A stretch of DNA of 64,000 nucleotides from Eutreptiella sp. 'Long Island Sound 2002' (Eukaryota; Euglenozoa; Euglenophyceae; Eutreptiales; Eutreptiaceae): the NCBI GenBank assembly GCA_964036045.1, contig OZ038391.1, positions 36,803,833-36,867,832 on the forward strand. Reading direction: 5' to 3'. A model generated the notes under the pieces. It made no database searches. It was not told where the DNA came from and saw only the letters and a program-made list of their open reading frames with translations. The stretch's first letter is position 1. Each line of letters begins with the position of its first letter. The position numbers were made by a program, and so were the translations under genes. Below are positions 34,900-49,570 of this stretch, one piece after another.

Positions 34900-36630
34900 G
34901 GGCTCAGGGGGTGGTATGCCGGAACTTTTGGGGCCTAATGGGGGGGGTATGCCGGAACTTTTGGGGGCTCAGAGGGGGGTATGCCGGAACTTGTAGGGGC
35001 TTAGGGGGCGGTATGCCGGAACGTTTGGGGGCTTTGGGGGGGTATGCCATAACTTTTGGGGGTTTTGGGGGGTATGCCGGAAATTTTGTGGGCTTAGGGA
35101 AGGGTATGCCGGAACTGTTGTGCGCTCAGGGTGGGTATGCCGGAACTTTTGGGGGCTCAGGGGGTGGTATGCCGGAACTTTTGGGGCCTAATGGGGGGGG
35201 TATGCCGGAACTTTTGGGGGCTCAGAGGGGGGTATGCCGGAACTTTTGTGGGCTCACGGGGGGGTATGCCGGAACTTTTGTGGGCTCAAGGGGGGGGATG
35301 CCGGAACTATTGTGGGCTTGGGGGGGGTATGTTGGAAATTTTGTGGGCTCAAGGGGGGTATCCTGGGAAGTTTGGGGGGTGAGGGGGGGGTATGCCGGAA
35401 CCTTTGTGGGCACAAGAGGGGGGTATGCCGGAACTTTTGTGGGCTCGGGGGGGGGTATGCCGGAGCTTTTGTGGGCTTAGGGGGGGGTATGCCGGAACCT
35501 TTGTGGGCTCAGGGGGGGTATGCCAGAACTTTTGGGGGCTTGGGGGGGGTATACCGGAACTTTTGGGGCCTCAAGGGGGGGGTATGCCCGAACCTTTGGG
35601 GGCCCAGGGGGGGGTATGCCGTACCTTTTCTGGGCTCGCAGGGGGGTATGCCGGAACTTTTGTGGGCTCAGGGATGGGTATGGCGGAACTTTTGTGTGCT
35701 CAGGGGGGGGTATGTCGGAACTTTCGGGGGCTCAGGGATGGGTATGGCGGAACTTTTGTGTGCTCAGGGGGGGGTATGCCGGGACTTTTGTGGGCTCAGG
35801 GGGGGGGTATGCCTGAACTTTTGTGGGCTTAGGGGGGGGTATGCCGGAAATTTTGTGGGCTTAGGGGCGGGCATGCCGGAACTGTTGAAGCCTCAGGGGG
35901 GGGGGTATGCCGGAACTTTTGTGGGCTCAGGCGGGGTATGCCGGAACGTTTGTGGGCTTAGGGGTGGGTATGCCGGAAATTTTGGTGGCTTACGGGGGGG
36001 TATGCCGGAACTTTTGGGGGCTTTGGGGGGGGGATGCCGGAACTTTTGTGGGCATAGGGGGGGGTATGCCGGAATTTTTGTGGCCTCAGGGGGGGCTATG
36101 CCGGAACTTTTTTGGGCTCAGGGGGGGGTATGCCGGAACTTTTGCGGGGTTGGGGGGGGGTATGCTGGAGCTTTGGGGGCTTAGGGGGGGGTATGCCGGA
36201 ATTTTTGTGGGCTTAGGGGGGGGGTATGCCGGAAATTTTGTGGGCTAAGGGGGAGGTATGCCGGAACTTTTGGGGGCTCAAGGGGGGGTATGCCGGAGCT
36301 TTTGTGGGGCTTCGGGGGGGGTATGCCGAGTCTTCGGTGGGCTCAAGGGGGGGTAAGCCGGAGCTCTTGTGGGCTCAGGGGGGGCTTTTCCGGAACTTTT
36401 GTGGGCTCTGGGGGGGGGGTGCTTGAAGTATTGTGGGCTCAAGGGGGGCTATGCTGGAACTTTTGTGGGCTCGGGCGTGGGTATGCCGGAACTATTCTGG
36501 GCTTAGGGGGGGGTATGCCGCAACTTTTGTGGGCTTAGGGGGGGGTATGCCGGAACCTTTTTGGGCTCGGGGGGGGAGGTATGCCGGACCTGTTGGGGGC
36601 TTAGGGGGGGGTATGCCGGAACTTTTGGGG
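34900..36630 (+). repeat. ~1.73-kb segmental duplication within block F, copy 2
   Basis: Adjacent second copy, same orientation. It ends where the GGGGGTGGTAT variant would be expected and the sequence instead continues as ordinary units at about 36630. Confidence 0.82.
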
Positions 36631-39600
36631 GCTCAGGGGGGGGTATGCCGGAACTTTAGTGGGCTTAGGGGGGGGGATGCCGGAACTGTTGTGCGCTCAG
36701 GGGGGGTAGGCCGAAACTTTTGGGGGCTCAGGGGGGGGTATGCCGGAACTTTTGTGGGCTCATTAGGGGGGTATGACGGAACTTTTGAGGGCTAAGGGGG
36801 GGGAATCCCGGAACTTCTCCGGGTTCACCGGGGGGGTATGCCGGAAATTTTGTGCGCTCAGGGGGGGCTATGCCGGAACTTTTGTGGGCTTAGGGGGGGG
36901 TATGCCAGAACTTTTGGGGGCTTTGGGGGGGGTATGCCGGAACTTTTGTGGGCTTAGGGGGGGGGTATGCCGGAACCGTTGTGCGCTCAGGGGGGGTATG
37001 CCGGAACTTTTGGGGGTTCATGGGGGGGTATGCCGGAACTTTGGTGCGCTCACGGGGGGTAATGCCGGAACTTTTGGGGGCTCAGGAGGGGGGGTGCCGG
37101 CACTTTTGTGGGCTCAAGGGGGGGTATGCCGGAACTTTTGTCAGCTCAAGGGGCGGGATGCCGGAACTATTGTGGGCTTGGGGGGGGTATGCCTGAACCT
37201 TTGTGGGCTCAAGGGGGGTATCCCGGGAAGTTTGGGGGGTGATGGAGGGGGTATGCCGGAACCTTTTTGGGCGCAAGGGGGGGTATGCCGGAACTTTTGT
37301 GGGCTCGGGGGGGGGGCTATGCCGGAACCTTTGTGGGCTCAGGGGGGGTATGCCGGAACTTTTGTGGGCTTAGGGGGGGGTTTGCCGGAACTTTTGGGGA
37401 CTCAGGGAGGGTTATGCCGGAACTTTTGTGCGCTGAGGGGGGGGTATGCCGGAAGTTTTGGGGGCTCAGGGGGGGGTTGGCCAGAGCTTTTGTGGGCTCA
37501 TGGGGGGGGGTATGCCGGAACTTTTGTGGGCTTAGGGGGGGGTATGCCGGAACTAGTGTAGGCTTAGGGGGGGGTATGCCGGAACTTTTTTGGGCTTAGG
37601 GGGGGGTATGCCGGGACCTTTGTGGGCTGAGGGGGGGGGTATGCCGGAACTTTGGGGGCTTAGGGGGGGGTGTGCCGGAAATTTAGGGGACTTGGGGGGG
37701 GGGTATGCCGGAGCTTTTGTTGGCTCATGGGGGGGTATGCCGGAATTTTTGTGGGCTTAGGGGGGGGTATGCCGGAACTTTTGTGGGCTTAGGGGGGGGA
37801 TTGCCGGAACTTTTGGGGGCTTAGGGGGGGTATGCCGGAACTTTTGAGGGCTCAGCGGGGGGTATGCCGGAACTATTGGCGGCTCAAGGGGGGGTATGCC
37901 GGAGCTTTTGTGGGCTCAAGGGGGAGGTATGCCGGAATTTTTGTGGCCTCACGGGGGCTATGCCGGAACTTTTGAGGGGTCTAGGGGGGTTTATGCCGGA
38001 ACTATTGTGGGCTTAGGGGGGGGGGTATGCCGGAGCTTTTGGGGGCTTAGGGGGGGGTATGCCGGAACTTTTAGGGGCTTAGGGGGCGAAATGCCGGAAT
38101 TTCTGGGGGCTTTGGGGGGGTATGCCAGAACTTTTGGGGGCTTTGGGGGGGGTATGCCGGAAATTTTGTGGGCTTAGGGGGGGAATGCCGGAACTTTTGG
38201 CGGCTCAGGGGGGGTATGCCGGAACTTTTGTGGGCTCACGGGGGGGTATGCCGGAAATTTTGTGGGCTCAATGGGGCGGGATGCCGGAATTATTGTGGGC
38301 TTGGGGGGGGTATGCCGGAAGGTCTGTGGGCTTAGGGGGGGGTATGCCCGAACCTTTGTGGGCTCAAGGGGGGTATCCCGGGAAGTTTGGGGGGTGATGG
38401 AGGGGGTATGCCGGAACTTTTTTGGGCACAAAGGGGGGTATGCCGGAACTTTTGCGAGCTCGGGGGGGGGGCTATGCCGGAACTTTTGTGGGCTCGGGCG
38501 GGGGGTATGCCGGAACTATTGTGGGCTCAAGGGGGGGGAATGCCGGAATTATTATGAGCTCAAGGGGGGGTATGCCGGAACCTTTGGCGGCTGAGGGGGT
38601 GGGGGCATGCCGGAACTTTTTTGGGCTCACGGGGGGGTATGCCGGAACTTTTGTGGGCTCGAGGGGGGTATGCCAGAAATATTGTGGGCTTAGGTGGGGG
38701 TATGCCAGAACTTTTGGGGGCTTAGGGGGGGCTATGCCGGAACTTTTGTGGGCTCAGGGGGGGGTATGCCGGAACTTTTGTGGGCTTAGGCGGGGGGGTA
38801 AGCCGGAACTTTTGGGGGCTTTGGGGGGGTATGCCAGAACTTTTGGGGGCTTTGGGGGGGGTATGCCGGTATTTTTGTGGGCTTAGAGGGAGGGTATGCC
38901 GGAACTGTTGTGCGCTCAGGGTGGGTATGCCGGAACTTATGTGGGCTCACGGGGGGCTATGCCGGAACTTTTGGGGGCTCAGGGCGGGGTATGCCGGAAC
39001 TATTGGGGGCTCAAGGGGGGGTATGCCGGAGCTTTTGTGGGCTTAGGGGGGGGGTATGCCGGAGCTTTTGGGGGCTTAGGGCGGGGTATGCCGGAACTTT
39101 TAGGGGCTTTGGGGGGGTATGCCAGAACTTTTGGGGGCTTTGGAGGGGGTATGCCGGAACTGTTGTGCGCTCAGGGTGGGTATGCCGGAACTTTTGGGGG
39201 CTCGGGGGGGGGGTATGCCGGACCTATTGTGGGCTTGGAGGGGGTATGCCGGAACTTATGTGGGCTCGGGGGGGGTATGCCGGAAGTTTTGTGGGCTCAA
39301 GGGGGGTATCTTGGGAAGTTTGGGGGGTGAGGGGGGTGTATGCCAGAACTTTTGTGGGCACAAGGGGGGGTATGCCGGAACTTTTGTGGGCCCGGGGGGG
39401 GGTTCATGCCGGAACTTTTGTGAGCTCGGGCGGGGGGGTATGCCGGAACTATTGTGGGCTTGGGGGGGGGGTATGCCGGAACTTTTGTGGTCTTAGGGGG
39501 GGGGCATGCCAGAACTATTGTGGGCACAGGGGTGGTATGCAGGAACTTTTGGGGGCTTGGGGGGGGTATGCCGGAACTTTTGGGGCCTCGGGCGGAGTAT

Positions 39601-42600
39601 GCCGGAACTTTTAGGGGCTCAGGGGGCGTATGCCGGAGCTTTTGTGTGCTCAAGGGGGGGGTATGCCGGAATTTTTGTGGCCTCACGGGGGCTATGCCGG
39701 AACTTTTGTGGGCTCAAGGGGGGGTTATGAGGCAACTATTGTAAGCTTAGGGGGGGGGGTGTGCCGGAGCTTTTGGGGGCTTGGGGGGGGTGTATGCCGG
39801 AACTTTTAGGGGCTTAGGGGGCGAAATGCCGGAACTTTTGGGGGCTTTGGGGGGGTATGCCAGAAATTTTGTGGGCTTAAGAGGGGGGGATGCCGGAACT
39901 TTTGGCGGCTCAAGGGGGGTATGCCGGAAATTTTGTGGGCTCACGGGGGGGTATGCCAGAACTTTTGTGGGCTCAAGGGGCGGGATGCCGGAACTATTGT
40001 GGGCTTGGGGGGGGTATGCCGGAACGTCTGTGGGCTTAGGGGGGGGTATGCTCAAACCTTTGTGGGCTCAAGGGGGGTATCCCGAGAAGTTTGGGGGGTG
40101 ATGGAGGGGGTATGCCGGAACTTTTTTGGGCACAAAGGGGGGTATGCCGGAACTTTTGTGGGCTCGGGGGGGGGCTATGCCGGAACTTTTGTGGGCTCGG
40201 GCGGGGGGGTATGCCGGAACTATTGTGGGCTCAAGGGGGGGGAATGCCGGAAGTTTTGTGGGCTCAGGGGGGGTATGCCGGAACTTTCGGGGGATCATTG
40301 ATGGGTATGCCGGAACTTTTGGCGGCTGATGGGGTGGGGGTATGCCGGAACTTTTCTGGGCTCACAGGGGGGTATGCCGGAACTTTTGTGGGCTCGGGGG
40401 GGGTATGCCAGAAATATTGTGGGCTTAGGGGAGGGTATGCCAGAACTTTTGGGGGCGCATGGGGGGGCTATGCCGGAACCTTTGTGGGCTTAGGGGGGGC
40501 GGTATGCCGGAACTTTTGGGGGCTTTGGGGGGGTATGCCGGAACTTTTGAGGGCTTTGGGGGGGGGTATGCCGGAACTGTTGGGCGCTCAGGGTGGGTAT
40601 GCCGGAAGTTTTGGGGGCTTAGGAGGGGGTATGCCGGAACTTTTGGGGGCTCAGGGGGGGTGGGCCCGAACTTTTGTGGGCTCAAGGGGGGGTATGCCGG
40701 AGCTTTTGTGGGCTTAGGGGGGGGGATGCCGGAACTATTGTGGGCTTGGGGGGGGGGTGTGCCGGAACTTCTGTGGGCTTAGGGGGGGACATGCCGGAAC
40801 CTTTGTGGTCTCAAAGGGGGTATCCAGGGAAGTTTGGGGGGTGAGGGGGGGGTATGCCGGAAATTTTGTGGGCACAAGGGGGGGTATGCCGGAACTTTTG
40901 TGGGCTTCGGGGGGGGGCTATGCCGGAACTTTTGGGGGCTTAGGGAGGGTATGCCGGAACTATTGTGGGCTTAGGGGGGGGGTATGCCGGAACTTTTGGG
41001 GACTTCGGGGTGGGTATGCCGGAACTTTTTTGGGCTCACGGGGGGCTAAGTCGGAACTTTTGTGGGCTCAGGAGTGGCCATGCCGGAAATTTTGTGGGCT
41101 CAGGGGGGGGGTATGCCAGATCTATCGTGGGCTTAGGGGGGGGTATGCCGGAACTTTTGTGGGCTTAGGGGGGGGTATGCCGGAACTTTTGGGGGCTCAA
41201 GGGGGGGTATGCCGGAACTTTTTTGAGCTTAGGGGGGGGTATGCCTGAACTTTTGTGGGCTCACAGGGGGGTATGCCGGAACTTTTGGGGGCTCAAGGGG
41301 GGTATGCCGCAGCTTTTGTGGGCTCAGGGGAGGTATGCCAGACCTATTGTGGGCTTAGGGGCGGGTATGCCGGGAAATTTTTTGGGCTTAGGGGGGGTTA
41401 TGCCGGAACTTTTGCGGGCTTAGGGGGGGGTATGCCGGAACTTTTGTGGGCTCAGGGGAGGTATCCCGGGAAGTTTGGGGGGTGATGGAGGGGGTATGCC
41501 GGAACTTTTTTGGGCATAAAGGGGGGTATGCCGGAACTTTTGTGGGCTCGGGGGGAGGTATGCCGGAACTTTTGTGGGCTCGGGCGGGGGGGTATGCCGG
41601 AACTATTGTGGCCTCAAGGGGGGGGGTATGCCAGAACTTTTGGGGGCGTAGGGGCGGGTATGCCGGAACGTTTGTGGTCTTAGGCGGGGGGGTATGCCGG
41701 AGCTTTTAGGGGCTTAGGGGGCGGTATGCCGGAACTTTTGGGGGCTTTGGGGGGGTATGCCAGAACTTTTGGGGGCTTTGGGGGGGGTATGCCGGAAATT
41801 TCGTGGGGTTAGAGGGAGGGTATGCCGGAACTGTTGTGCGCTCAGGGGGGGTATGCCGGAACTTTTGGGGGCTCAGGGGGGGGTATGCCGGAATTATTGG
41901 GGGCTCAAGGGGGGGTATGCCGGAGCTTTTGTGGGGTCAGGGGGGGGTATGCCGGAATTTTTATGGGCTCAGGGGGGGCTATGCCAGAACTTTTGTGGGC
42001 TCGGGGAGGGGATGCCGGAACTTTTGTGGGCTTAGGGCGGGGTATGCCGGAGCTTTTGGGGGCTTAGGGCGGGGTATGCCAGAACTTTTGGGGGCTTTGG
42101 GGGGGTATGCCGGAAAGGTTGTGCGCTCAGGGTGGGTATGCCGGAACTTTTGGGGGCTCAAGGGGGGGCATGCCGGAACTTTTGGGGGCTTAGGGGGGGG
42201 TATGCCGGAACTTTTGGGGGCTCAGGGGGGGTATGCCCGAACTTTTGTGGGCTCACGGCGGGGTATGCCGGAGCTTTTGTGGGCTCAAGGAAGGGGATGC
42301 CGGAACTATTGTGGGCTTGGGGGGGGGGTATGCCGGAACTTCTGTGGGCTGAGGGGGGGGTATGCCGGAACCTTTGTGGGATCGAGGGGGGTATCCCGGG
42401 AAGTTTAAGGGGTGAGGGGGGGGGAACTTTTGTGGGCACAAGAGGGGGTATGCCGGAACTTTTGTGGGCCGGGGGGGGGGCTATGCCGGAACTTTTGTGG
42501 GCTGGGCGGGGGGGTATGCCGGAACTATTGTGGGCTTGGGAGGGGGGTATGCCGGAACTTTTGTGGACTTAGGGGGGGAGGTATGCCGGAACCTTTGTGG

Positions 42601-45600
42601 GCTCATGGGTGGTATGCCGGAACTTTTGGGGGCTTGGGGGGGCAATGCCGGAACTTTTGGGGCCTCGGGGGGAGTATGCTGGAACTTTGGGTGGCTCAGA
42701 GGGGGTATGCCGGAACTTTTGTGTGCTCAAGGGGGGGTATGCCGGAAGTTTTGTGGGCTCAAGGGGGGGGATGCCGGAACTATTGTGGGCTTGGGGGGGG
42801 GTATGCCGGAACTTCTGTGGGCTTAGGGGGGGGTATGCCGGAACCTTTGTGGGCTCAAGGGGGGTATCCTGGGAAGTTTGGGGGGTGAGGGGGGGACATG
42901 CCGGAACTTTTCCGGGCTCGGGGGGGGGGCTATGCCGGAACTTTTGTGGGCTCGGGCGGGGGAGTATGCCGGAACTATTGTGGGCTTAGGGGGGGGGGTA
43001 TGCCGGAACTTTTTCGGGCTTAGGGGGGGGTATGCCGGAACTTTTGTGGGCTCAGAGGGGGGTATGCCGGAACTTGTGGGGGCTCAGGAGGGGGTATGCC
43101 GGAACTTTTGGGGGCTTGGGGGGCATATGCCGGAACTTTTGGGGGCTCATGGGGGGTATGCCGGACCTTTTGTGGGCTCATGGGGGGGTATGCCGGAACT
43201 TGTGGGGGCTCAAGGGGGGGTATGCCGGAACTATTGTGGGCTTAGAGGGGGGAATATGCCGGAGCTTTTGGGGGCTTAGGGGGGGGTATGCCGGAACTTT
43301 TAGGGGCTTAGGGGGCGGATTGCTGGAACTTTTGGGGGCTTAGGGGGGGGTATGCCGGAACCTTTGTGGGCTCAAGGAGGGGTATGCCAGAACTATTGTG
43401 GGCTTAGAGGGGGGGGTATGCCGGAACTTTTAGGGGCTTAGGGGGCGAAATGCTGGAACTTTTGGGGGCTTTTGAGGGGTATGCCAGAACGTTTTGGGGC
43501 TTTGGGGGCGGGTATGCGAGAAATTCAGTGGGCTTAGGGGGGGGAATGCCGGAACTTTTGGCGGCTCAAGGGGGGTATGCCAGAAATTTTGTGGGCTCAC
43601 AGGGGGGTATGCCGGAACTTTTGTGGGCTCAAGGTGCGGGATGCCGGAACTATTGTGGGCTTGGGGGGGGTATGCCGGAACTTCTGTGGGCTTAGGGGGG
43701 GGTATGCCGGAACCTTTGTGGGCTCAAGGGGGGTATCCCGGGAAGTTTGGGGGGTGATGGAGGGGGTATGCCGGAACTTTTTTGGGCACAAGGGGGGGTA
43801 TGCCGGAACTTTTGTGGGCTTAGGGGGGGGGGTATGCCGGAACTTTGGGGGGCTTCGGAGGGGGATATGCCGGAATTTTTCTGGGCTGGACGGGGGGGTA
43901 TGTCGGAACTTTTATGGGCTCAAGAGGGGCTATGCCGGAACTTTTGGGGGCTTAGGGGGGGGTATGCCAGAACTTCTGTGGGCCTGGGGGGGGGTATGCC
44001 GGAATTTTTGTGGACTCAGGGGGGGGGGGTATGCCGGAACTTTTGGGGGCTTGGGGGGGTATGCCGGAACTTTTTTGGGCTTAGGGGGGGGTATGCCCGA
44101 ACTTTGTGGGCTCACAGGGGGGTATGCCGGAACATTTGGGGGCTCAGGGGGGGGTATGCCGGAACTTTTGGGGCCTCAGGGGGGGGTATGCCGCAGCTTT
44201 TGTGGGCTCAGGGGGGGGTATGCCGGAAATTTTGTGGGCTCGGGGGGGGGGTATGCCAGAAGTATTGTGGGCTTAGGGGCGGGTATGCCGGGAACTTTTT
44301 TGGGCTTAGGCGGTGGTATGCCGGAACTTTTGTGGGCTGAGGGGGGGGGGTATGCCGGAACTTTTGGGGGCTCAGGGCCGGGGTATGACAGAACTATTGT
44401 GGGCTTAGGGGGGGGTATGCCGGAACTTTTGCGGGCTTAGGGGGGGGTACGCCGGAACTTTTGTGGGCTCAGGGGGGAGTATGCCGGAACTTTTGTGGGC
44501 TCGAAGGGGGGGGTATGCCGGAACTTTTGTGGGCTCAAGGGGGGGTATGCCGGAACTTTTGTGGGCTCACAGGGTGGTATGCCAGAAGATTTGGGGGCTC
44601 AGGGGGGGGTATGCCGGAGCTTTTTTGGGCTCAGGGTGGGGTACGCCTTGACTTTTGGGGGCTCAAGGCCGGGGTATGCCAGAACTATTGTAGGGTTAGG
44701 GGGGGGTATGCCGGAACTTTTGTGGGCTCAGGGGGGAGTATGCCGGAACTTTTGTGGGCTCAGGGGGGGGGGTATGCCGGAACGTTTGGGGGCTTGGGGG
44801 GGGGTATGCCGGAACTTTTGTGGGCTCACAGGAGGGTATGCCGGAACATTTAGGGGTTCAGGGGGGGGTATGCCGGAACTTTTGGGTGCTCAAGGGGGAG
44901 TATGCCGGAGGGTTTTGTGGGCTCAGGGCAGGGTATGCCGGAACTTTTGTGGGCTCAAGGGGGGGTATGCCAGAACTATTGTGGGCTTAGGGGGGGGGTA
45001 TGCCGGAACTTTTGTGGGCTCAGGGGGGGGCATGCCGGAACTTTTGGGGGCTCAGGGGGGGTGTGCCGGAACTTTTGGGGGCTTGGGGGGCATATGCCGG
45101 AACTTTTGAAGGCTCAAGGGGGGGTACGCCGGAGCTTTTGTGGGCTCATGGGGGGGTATGCCGGAATTTTGGTGGGCTCAAGGGGGTGTATGCCGGAAAT
45201 TTTGTGGGCTTAGGGAGGGTATGCCGGAACTATTGTGGGCTTAGGGGGGGGGATGCCGGAACTTTTGGGGGCTTCTGGGGGGTTATGCCGGAACTTTTCT
45301 GGGCTCACGGGGGGGGGTATGTCGGAACTTTTGTGGGCTCAAGAGGGGCTATGGCGGAATTTTTGTGGGCTCAGGGGGGGGGGTGCCAGAAGTATTGTGG
45401 GCTTAGGGGGGGGGGGTATGCCGGAACTTTTGTGGGCTTGGGGGGGGTATGCCGGAACATTTGGGGGCTCAGGGGGGGGGGTATGCCGGAACTGTTTTGG
45501 GCTTAGGGGGGGGTATGCCAGAAGTATTGTGGGCTTAGGGGGGGGGTATACAGGAAATTTTGTGGGCTCAGGGGGGGGGTGTGCCGGAGCTTTTGTGGGC

Positions 45601-48324
45601 TCAAGGGGGGGTATGCCGGACCTTTTGAGGGCTCGGGGGGGGTATGCCGGAACTGTTTTGGGCTTAGGGGGGGGTATGCCAGAACTACTGTGGGCTTAGG
45701 GGGGAGTATGCCGTAACTTTTGTGGGCTGAGGGGGGGTTATGCCGGAACTTTTGCGCGTTCAGGCGGGGGTATGCTGGAACTTTTGGGGGCTTAGGGGGG
45801 GTATGTCGGAACTTCTGGGGGCGCAAGGGGGGGGTATGCCGGAGTTTTCGTGGGCTCAAGGGGGGGTATGCCGGAAATTTTGTGGGCTTAGGGAGGGTAT
45901 GCCGGAACTATTGTGGGCTTGGGGGGGGGTATGCCGGAACTTTTGGGGGCTTCGGGGGGGGTATGCCGGAACTTTTCTGGGCTCACGGGGGGGTATGTCG
46001 GAACTTTGTGGGCTCAGGAGGGGCTATGCCGGAAATTTTGTGGGCTCGGGGGGGGGGTATGCCAGAACTATTGTGGGCTTGGGGGGGGTATGCCGGAACT
46101 TTTGTGGGCTTAGGGGGGGGTATGCCGGAACTTTTGTCGGCTCAGGGGGGGGGTATGCCAGAAATATTGTGGGCTTAGGGGGGGGGTATGCCGGAACTTT
46201 TCAGGGTTCGGGGGGGGTATGCCGGAATTTTTCTGGGCTCACGGGGGGGGGTATGTCGGAACTTTTGTGGGCTCAGGAGGGGCTATGCCGGAAATTTTGT
46301 GGGTTCGGCGGGGGGGTATGCCAGAACTATTGTGGGCTTGGGGGGGGGGGGGTATGCCGAAACTTTTGTGGGCTTAGGGGGGGGTATGCCGGAACTTTTG
46401 TGGGCTCAGGGGGGGGTATGCCAGAAATATTGTGGGCTTGGGGGGGGGTATGCCGGAACTTTTGTGGCCTCAGGGGGGGGTATGCTGGAACTTTTGGGGG
46501 CTTGGGGCGGGTATGCCGAAACTTTTGAGGGCTCAAGGCGGGGGTATGCCGGAACTTTTGGGGGCCCAGGGGGGGGTATGCCGGAAGTTTTGGGGGCTTG
46601 GGGGGGGTATGCCGGAACTTTTGTTGGCTCAAGGGGGGGTATGCCGGAACTTTTGTGGGCTCACAGGGGGGTATGCCGGAACATTTGGGGGCTCAGGGGG
46701 GGGTATGCCGGAACTTTTGTGGGCTTGGGGGGGGGGGGTGCCAGAAGTATTTTGGGCTGAGGGGGGGGTATGCCGGAACTTTTTTGGGCTTAGGTAGGAG
46801 TATGGCAGAGCTTTTGTGGGCTGAGGGGGGGGTATGCCGGAACTTTTGGGGGCTGAGGGGGGGCTGTGCCGGAACTTTTGGGGGCTTGGGGGTATGCCGG
46901 AACTTTTGGGGGCTCAAGGAGGGGTATGCCGCGGCTTCTGTGGGCTAAGGGGGGGGTATGTCGGAACTTTTGTGGGCTCAGGAGGGGGTACGCCGGAACT
47001 TTTGGGGGCTTGGGGGGGGTATGCCGAAACTTTTGTGGGCTCAAGCGGGGGTATGCCGGAACTTTTGGGGGCCGAGAGGGGGGTATGCCGGAAGTTTTGG
47101 GGGCTTGGAGGGGGTTTGCCGGAACTTTTGTAGGCTCAAGGGGGGGTATGCCGGAACTTTTGTGGGCTCACAGGGGGGTATGCCGGAACATTTGGGGGCT
47201 CAGGGGGGGGATGCCGCAACTGTTGGGGGCTCCGGGGGGGGTATGCCGGAGCTTTTGTGGGCTCAGGGGGGGGTATACCGGAACTTTTGTGGGCTCGGGG
47301 GGGGGGATGCCACAACTATTTTGGGCTGAGGGGGGGGTATGCCGGAACTTTTGTGGGCTGAGGGGGGGGTATGCCGGAACATTTGGGGGCTCAAGGGGGG
47401 CTGTGCCGGAACTTTTGGGGGCTCAAGGGGGGGTATGCCGGAGCTTTTGTGGGCTCATGGGGGGGTATGCCGGAACTTTTGTGGGCTCAGGGGGGGTATG
47501 CCAGAAATATTGTGGGCTTGGGGGGGGGTTTGCCGGAACTTTTGTGGGCTCAGGGGGGGGGTATGCCGGAACGTTTGGGGGCTTGGGGGGGTATGCCGAA
47601 ACTTTTGTGGGCTCAAGGGGGGGGTATACCGGAACTTTTGGGGGCCTAGGGGGGGGTATGCCGGAAGTTTTGGGGGCTTGGGGGGGGGTATGCCGGAAAT
47701 TTTGTGGGCTCAAGGGGGAGGTATGCCGGAACCTTTGTGGGCCCACAGGGGGGTATGCCGGAACATTTGGGGGCTCAGGGGGGGGTATGCCTGAACTGTT
47801 GGGGGCTCCTGGGGGGGGTATGCCGGAGCTTTTGGGGGCTCAGGCGGGGGTATGCCGGGACTTTTGTGGGCGCGGGGGGGGGGTATGCCACAACTATTGT
47901 GGGCTGAGGGGGGGGTATGCCGGAACTTTTGGGGGCTTGGGGGGGGTATGCCGGAACTTTTGTGGGCTCATGGGGGGGTATGCCTGAACTTTTGTGGGCT
48001 CAGAGGGGGGTATGCCGGAAGTTTTGGGGGCTTAGGGGGGGGTATGCCGGAACTTTTAGGGGGTGAAGGGGGGGTATGCCGGATCTTTTGTGGGCTCAAG
48101 GGGGGGTATGCCGGAACTTTTGGTGGTTCAGGGGGGGGCTATGCCGGAACTTTTGTGGGCTCACGGGGGGGTATGCCGGAACTTGAGTGGGCTCGGGGGG
48201 CGTATGCCGGTACTTTTGTGGGCTTAGGGGGGGGTATGCCGGAACTTTTGGTGGCTTGGGGGGGGGTATGCCCGAACTTTTGGGGGCTAGGGGGGGTATG
48301 CCGGGCGTTTTTATGGGGTCAGGG

Positions 48325-49570
48325 GGGGGTATGCCGGAACTTTTGTGGGCTCACGGGGGGGTATGCCGGAACTTTTGGGGGCTCAAGGGGGGGTATGCCG
48401 GAACTATTGGGGGCTCAAGGGAGGGTATGGCGGAGCTTTTGTGGGCTCAAGGGGGGGTATGCCGGAATTTTGGTGGGCTCGGGGTGGGCTATGCCGGAAC
48501 GTTTGTGGGCTCAAGGGGGGGTATGCCGGGACTTTTGTGGCCTTAGGGGGGGGGTATGCCAGAGCTTTTGGGGGCTCAGGGGGGGGATATGCCGGAAGTT
48601 CTAGGGGCTTAGGGGGCGGTATGCCGGAACTTTTGGGGGCTTTGGGGGGGTATGCCAGAACTTTCCGGGGCTTTGGGGGGGGTATGCCGGAAATTTTGTG
48701 GGCTTAGGGGGGGGGGTATGCCGGAGCTGTTGTGCGCTCAGGGTGGGTATGCCGGAACTTTTGGGGCCAGGGGGGGGTATGCCGGAAGTTTTGGGGGCTT
48801 AGGGGGGGGTTATGCCGGAACTTTTGTGGGCTCAAGAGGGGGGATTCCGGAACTTTTGTGGGCTCAGGGGGGGGGATGCCGGAACTATTGTGGGCTTGGG
48901 GGAGGGTATGCCGGAACTTCTGTGGGCTTAGGGGGGGGAAGCCGGAACCTTTGTGGGCTCAAGGGGGGTATCCCGGGAAGTTTGGGGGCTGAGCGGGGGG
49001 ATATGCCGGAACTTTTGTGGGCTCACGGGGGGGTATGCCGGAACTTTTGGGGGCTCAAGGGGGGGTATGCCGGAACTATTGGGGGCTCAAGGGAGGGTAT
49101 GGCGGAGCTTTTGTGGGCTCAAGGGGGGGTATGCCGGAATTTTGGTGGGCTCGGGGTGGGCTATGCCGGAACTTTTGTGGGCTCAAGGGGGGGTATGCCG
49201 GGACGTTTGTGGCCTTAGGGGGGGGGTATGCCGGAGGTTTTGGGGGCTCAGGGGGGGGGATATGCCGGAAGTTCTAGGGGCTTAGGGGGCGGTATGCCGG
49301 AACTTTTGGGGGCTTTGGGGGGGTATGCAAGAACTTTTGGGGGCTTTGGGGGGGACATGCCGGAAATGTTGTGGGCTTAGGGGGGGGGTATGCCGGAGCT
49401 GTTGTGCGCTCAGGGTGGGTATGCCGGAACGTTTGGGGCCAGGGGGAGGGTATGCCGGAACTATTGTGGGCTTGGGGGAGGGTATGCCGGAACTTCTGTG
49501 GGCTTAGGGGGGGGAAGCCGGAACCTTTGTGGGCTCAAGGGGGGTATCCCGGGAAGTTTGGGGGCTGAGG
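48325..49570 (+). repeat. ~670-bp tandem duplication within block F
   Basis: About 48325-48996 recurs at 48997-49570. The offset is 672 bp in the first part and about 573 bp after an internal loss of about 100 bp in the second copy. Shared rare units include GGAATTTTGGTGGGCTCGGGG and GGGGCCAGGGGG. Confidence 0.75.
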